DNA from: Mactra quadrangularis
Taxonomy: Eukaryota; Mollusca; Bivalvia; Venerida; Mactridae
Length of the DNA stretch: 64,000 nucleotides
Assembly (NCBI GenBank): GCA_025267735.1
Contig: CM046305.1
Location: forward strand, 39,887,108 to 39,951,107
Direction of reading: 5' to 3'
Part shown: in pieces, positions 59,906 to 64,000 of the stretch
How positions within the stretch are numbered: the first letter of the stretch is position 1
Layout of the letters: the number at the start of each line of letters is the position of its first letter
Position numbers and translations under genes: made by a program
Notes under the pieces: generated by a model
Database searches by the model: none
What the model saw: only the letters and a program-made list of their open reading frames with translations
What the model was told of the DNA's origin: nothing

Positions 59906-62028
59906 GTATGTACGGGTCTAGTATTTAAAAAAATGCCACCTAACATCACTGGGTTTTGTTTGATGTTTGAGCAGCCATTTTGGTAGTATTGTGAGATATA
60001 TCACGTATAACACTATTTTGTATTATGATTTTATATGAAGGCTTATCATTGTGTTTTTTGTCATGGAAAAGTTGCTCTCAATATTTTTATAACTTTTCCA
60101 ATGGTCCTTAAGCTTACCAACTTCCCAGAATTTTATTTATTACTGTTAGTAACTGTCAATTTCAGCTGAAGAATTACTTATTTGTTCAAAATGCATGTTA
60201 CGCAATGTTTGTAATGCTTTTTCCTGTGTTTCCTGTGTGCTGATGACTTAAATTTTGTTTACAATAGTTATGGTTATGTACATTTTTGATTTCTATTGCA
60301 TTAAACTATGTAAATATCTTGATTTGGTGAATTTTGTCGTTCAATTTTATTTGTGCCCTCTATATACGTTTAGCAAATATTTTGCTGCTAAGATGCGACA
60401 TTTATCACTTATTTGACGAATTCTAAGCATAAGTATGCTAAAAATGTAAATAAATCTTATCATAATTTTTAATAGCTTAATTGTGACCAGAATGTCATGA
60501 TTTTGATGTTAAAAAATATTAAACTTCACCGAAAAATGAGATTTTAAACTTGTTACTAAGTGTGATCTGCTGAATTGCCTTCCAAAAAACTCGTGCGTGC
60601 TGCCCGCGGTATACGTAATCGCGTTACTTATAAGTTTATCAAGACATTGAAATTGAGATGAACACGCTAGTGGTGTCAATTATTTTATTTCTTGATGAAT
60701 ATTATTTAACATTTGCTTTGAGTTCGTTTCTTTCTTTTGGGAAATGAACCACTACTCTCACTATTCAGCACAGGTTCTGTTAGTGAAGACAAATACATTT
60801 TAAAATTTTTAGATTGCTGCTTCTTTTTACAGTTTCGAAATTGCGATTTTTGTGCACATTTGCTCACGTTTTATTTGTCCCAAATATCGGCCGAAATTTG
60901 TAACGTATTTTTACGGTCCGGATCAGTTTATTTTGGTTGAAAAAGAATACCCTCCCCCCCCCAAAAAAAAAATCTGGATAGCATTTAAGAATCTAGAGAA
61001 TTGTTGACGGTTACCAGTATATTGAATTTGTATTCTGCTCGTGTGCTGCATTTTTATTAGAATTGCACGTGAGCTTATGACGAGTTTAAAATTTAGGTAG
61101 TTTTGTTTTAATTTTTAAGTGATTAAATGTTGCACTTGGCTCGTTGTATGCCGACATAATTTTAATTCAATAAGACTGGGCTAACGACTTAGGCCTACAT
61201 GTATTCATAGTTCAAGGAATATGACGTTATAAAATTACATGATATTATACGACAGGCCATTTCTGTATACAATTTGATTTTCATATTTCATCTGTTACAT
61301 AATTCGGCCGAAGTCGGAAGGAATTTTGCGTTCAAATAATCCTAGAAGGAAACTTCTTTGTTGACAAATAGGAATGGCATTGTCCGTTTTCAGAAATTAT
61401 TCCATGTTTCTATTCAGTAGATTCTATTTGATAATTTCGGAATGGGAATGAAATGAATTATGAAAACACATTTAGAATCTATAAATAAGTTTTGCTTATG
61501 CCTTGATGTGCATCATGCTCGAAGTTAAAAATATGGATTTTGGCGTCGTACAAAATATTTCGATATATTCAAGACACGACTTGAATTTATTTGGTTTTCT
61601 TTGTCAACTTAGTCAGTAGACAGTAGTCGTCATTGACTATATTTGGAACAAAACCATCGTGTATTATCTCGTGTTTTCATGCTTTGTTTTATTTGAAAGC
61701 ATGATTTCCTAAGTGTACAGAATTTCTTTTACGTGTGTTGACATTTTGTACCCATATTGCATAAGGCTCATATTTTGAGAGGTATGACGTCAGCTTTACA
61801 CGTTTAAATCGTGTTTATAGGCTCTACACGCCAGTGGGGTTACATATTTAGCAAGGATAAAGTTTATTTCAAATGTGCATTTATACGCACTAAATTAAAT
61901 ACGAGTTGTAAGTTGTAATGGAGCACATATTTTAATTTCGGATTGATTACTTGATCTCACACACATTTATTTAGTAAGCAATTTTGTTACAACAAACAAT
62001 AGAAATGCCGGGCGTGATTTTGTTACTA
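59906..62028. other. Likely first intron of the divergent gene, no exon seen
   Basis: AT-rich sequence with a C-run/A-run at 60,953-60,970. Open frames here have no splice context or domains. Confidence 0.4.
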
Positions 62029-62583
62029 TAGTGCGTACAACCCCCATAAAAATCAACATGTTTTGGTAAACATTAAAAATGAGACAATTCATTTCAGGGG
62101 TAGGCAGTATTAAACAAAAAATGTGTAATTCATATTTACAAATTTTGCATGGGTGATAAACCACAACCGCTTGTAAAGCATGCTTGTTTTGGTAGAACGC
62201 TTTCCATTATTGTTCGTTTTTTCTCAACTGTCAAAGCTTGAATAATTTCACGGTGACTGAATGCTTTGTTTTTGTACTGGCGGCCTAATTGTCATTAGAA
62301 ATATCTTGACTAAAACATTTTATACGGTATAAGAAGCTTTACTCAATCATGATACACACTTTCGGAAACTCATGGATGTATTACAACAATAATTTGAACA
62401 AACGCATTCACCGTGAAATTATTCATCTTTTGACAGTTGAGAAAAAAAAATACACCAACAACTAAGACACAAGTAAAACACATCACAATTGTTTATTTTA
62501 AAGTCATCCTGGGCATCCCTCGTCGTGGGTTAGTTCATTGTATTGTTATTATAAACAGTGTTATGTTTTTTGTTTCAACTATT
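62029..62583. mobile_element. MITE 4, copy 2, carrying a nested MITE 1
   Basis: The left end TAGTGCGTACAA follows TA, and the body is colinear with the reverse complement of 27,825-28,099 (ATTAAAAATGAGACAATTC, CATGCTTGTTTTGGTAGAAC, TTTAAAGTCATCCTGGGCAT). The right end is eroded (TTTCAACTATTA). It is broken in the middle by 62,218-62,449. Confidence 0.85.
62218..62449. mobile_element. MITE 1, copy 2, about 232 bp, nested
   Basis: Inverted ends TTTTTTCTCAACTGTCAAAG and TTTGACAGTTGAGAAAAAA, with CACGGTGA inside both, are the same as at 3,789-3,918 but with a longer unique centre. Its position interrupts MITE 4, so it arrived later. Confidence 0.85.
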
Positions 62584-64000
62584 AGTCCGTTGTGTCGAGG
62601 TAAATTATTTGTCACAACTAACAAGCCATGACTGGCTTTACTTCAGAAACTGGCATCGTTTATTTAGTGTACTGAATGAGGTTTGCTTTAAGTTGATCAG
62701 TTTAGATAAAGACTTCACGTTATAAATGTGTTGATTGCATTTACTGGCTGATTTTTTGTTGTCACGGACATTTCTAATTTATTTTTCTAATTTATTTCCT
62801 GTTACACATTTTAGAATCCATGGATCATGGATAGTTTTCTGAGTAAATTCTGTTTCTCAGGAAATTTAGACCTGGTTTTAATCATTTTAAGATTTTTTTA
62901 AAAATATTCGAATAATGAATTTCTTTATTCTGGAAATTTCGGTTTTCACCTTAATGCAATGTTGGCTTGAAACGTGTATGAGAAGTATAAACACGTCTGA
63001 CCTAATTTAACCCTCAGTAATCCGATGCTTGGAATAGTGTGTACCGTGGACTATTTTCCAAGATATCTCACAGATCATGAGATGCTAGCCTATAATTTAC
63101 TCTTTAGGATGTCAAAGCCATTGTTTAAAAGTGACATCGTCATGGAAATTCTGAAATCTAGTTCATTATAACGTTTAGCATACTGATAGACTGAATAAAT
63201 TCTGAATCGATGCATTTACTGTTACGAGGACTTTTGGTTATGTTGCAATGTGAATTAAATTGTAAATAATTATATCTCTTGTGTATTTGCGGACAAAATT
63301 TGATGTGATTTTGGTTATCAGTAATTAGAGAGTCTACGGAAATGAATCTTCCGGAGAATTTCAACAAATTAAATGTTATGATGTGTCCCTCTACAATATT
63401 GTTATTTGAAGTAAGTATCTCCATCCAAGTATGATTGATGGATAAACAAAAGATAAACGAAAGTGACTCGGTCAACCTGACCTAAAAATGACGTCTCTCC
63501 CCCTAAAATTTTGGCATGCTTTTGATAGTCATCTTCGTTTTTCGATTTCGATTTATTTTACTGTATATAAAATACAAACTTATCAACATACTTGACTAAC
63601 TAAATAAAGGAAATTTTCATTAGCTTTTATCGATTTTCACTGATCTGTGGCTTTGGTGGGGTAGGGATTGATGAAGAAATAATTGAATGACTCACTCGAT
63701 ATACCTGAGGTAAGATACGGAATAAAATCGCTGCACACTTTGTTCATAATTATGAATGTATTGTAACTCTATGCACTTCTCTATTGAATTGTTAGTTTAG
63801 AAAGCATGGAATGGAGAAATATTTTCATTTGTGTTGTATTGGATGATTGCATGTTGCACATAAGTTTGAATTTGCTTATTGATTATTTACAAAGACGATT
63901 TTACAATTTGTTACTGGATATGTTCCATTTAGATTCGGATGATTAAGATGAATTTAAACGTATGGGTTTACGCCTCTATGCTTTTAAAAGCGTGATAATA
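62584..64000. other. AT-rich sequence to the window edge, no feature recognised
   Basis: No exon with splice sites, no repeat with definable ends and no homology to other parts of the window was noticed. Confidence 0.4.

Overview
The window is AT-rich animal nuclear DNA, most likely from a bivalve mollusc. Genes are split by introns with ordinary GT/AG junctions, intergenic space is packed with tRNA-derived SINEs, short inverted-repeat DNA elements and minisatellites, and there are several copies of an HSPA12-type Hsp70 gene, a family known to be expanded in bivalves. The phylum is inferred from content; no marker gene fixes the species. Coding exons make up only a few percent of the window.

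Left part (about 1-25 kb): an HSPA12 neighbourhood. One apparently intact gene lies on the minus strand (six exons, 16,293 down to 11,290; the first coding exon was not found). It is flanked on both sides by decayed plus-strand copies (A, about 7.5-8.9 kb; B, about 23.4-25.0 kb) carrying stops, frameshifts and lost exons. Around them are smaller duplicated blocks and many insertions: a foldback element whose arms are 42-bp tandem repeats (1.5-3.5 kb), a 1.5-kb insertion carrying a 710-bp antisense piece of 18S rRNA (4.25-5.75 kb), a decayed LINE reverse transcriptase (9.5-10.3 kb), and a 1,960-bp element with about 556-bp inverted arms whose empty site survives in a neighbouring duplicate (20.4-22.4 kb).

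Middle part (25-41 kb): repeats, then a plus-strand seven-helix receptor-like gene. Its main exon is 36,632-37,747, and a two-codon first exon 7.3 kb upstream is possible. Its N-terminus is acidic and tyrosine-rich. About 230 bp past its last poly(A) signal lies a 1.36-kb minisatellite of about 39 units of 34 bp. A LINE 3' end lies on the minus strand at 35-36 kb.

Right part (41-64 kb): the minus-strand gene for an Orai calcium-release-activated calcium channel subunit, three coding exons between 59,388 and 50,169 giving a 228-residue protein. Its 7.2-kb second intron holds SINEs, a hAT-type MITE, a foldback element and a repeat with 165-bp internal periodicity. A 484-bp interval with a palindromic E-box separates Orai from a likely divergent plus-strand first exon (59,873-59,905), whose gene runs out of the window. 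The rest holds repeats only.

The genes show no common pathway. The HSPA12 copies form one birth-and-death family, while Orai and the receptor-like gene are independent neighbours. All splice sites were chosen by eye from homology, phase and GT/AG consensus; no transcript evidence was available.
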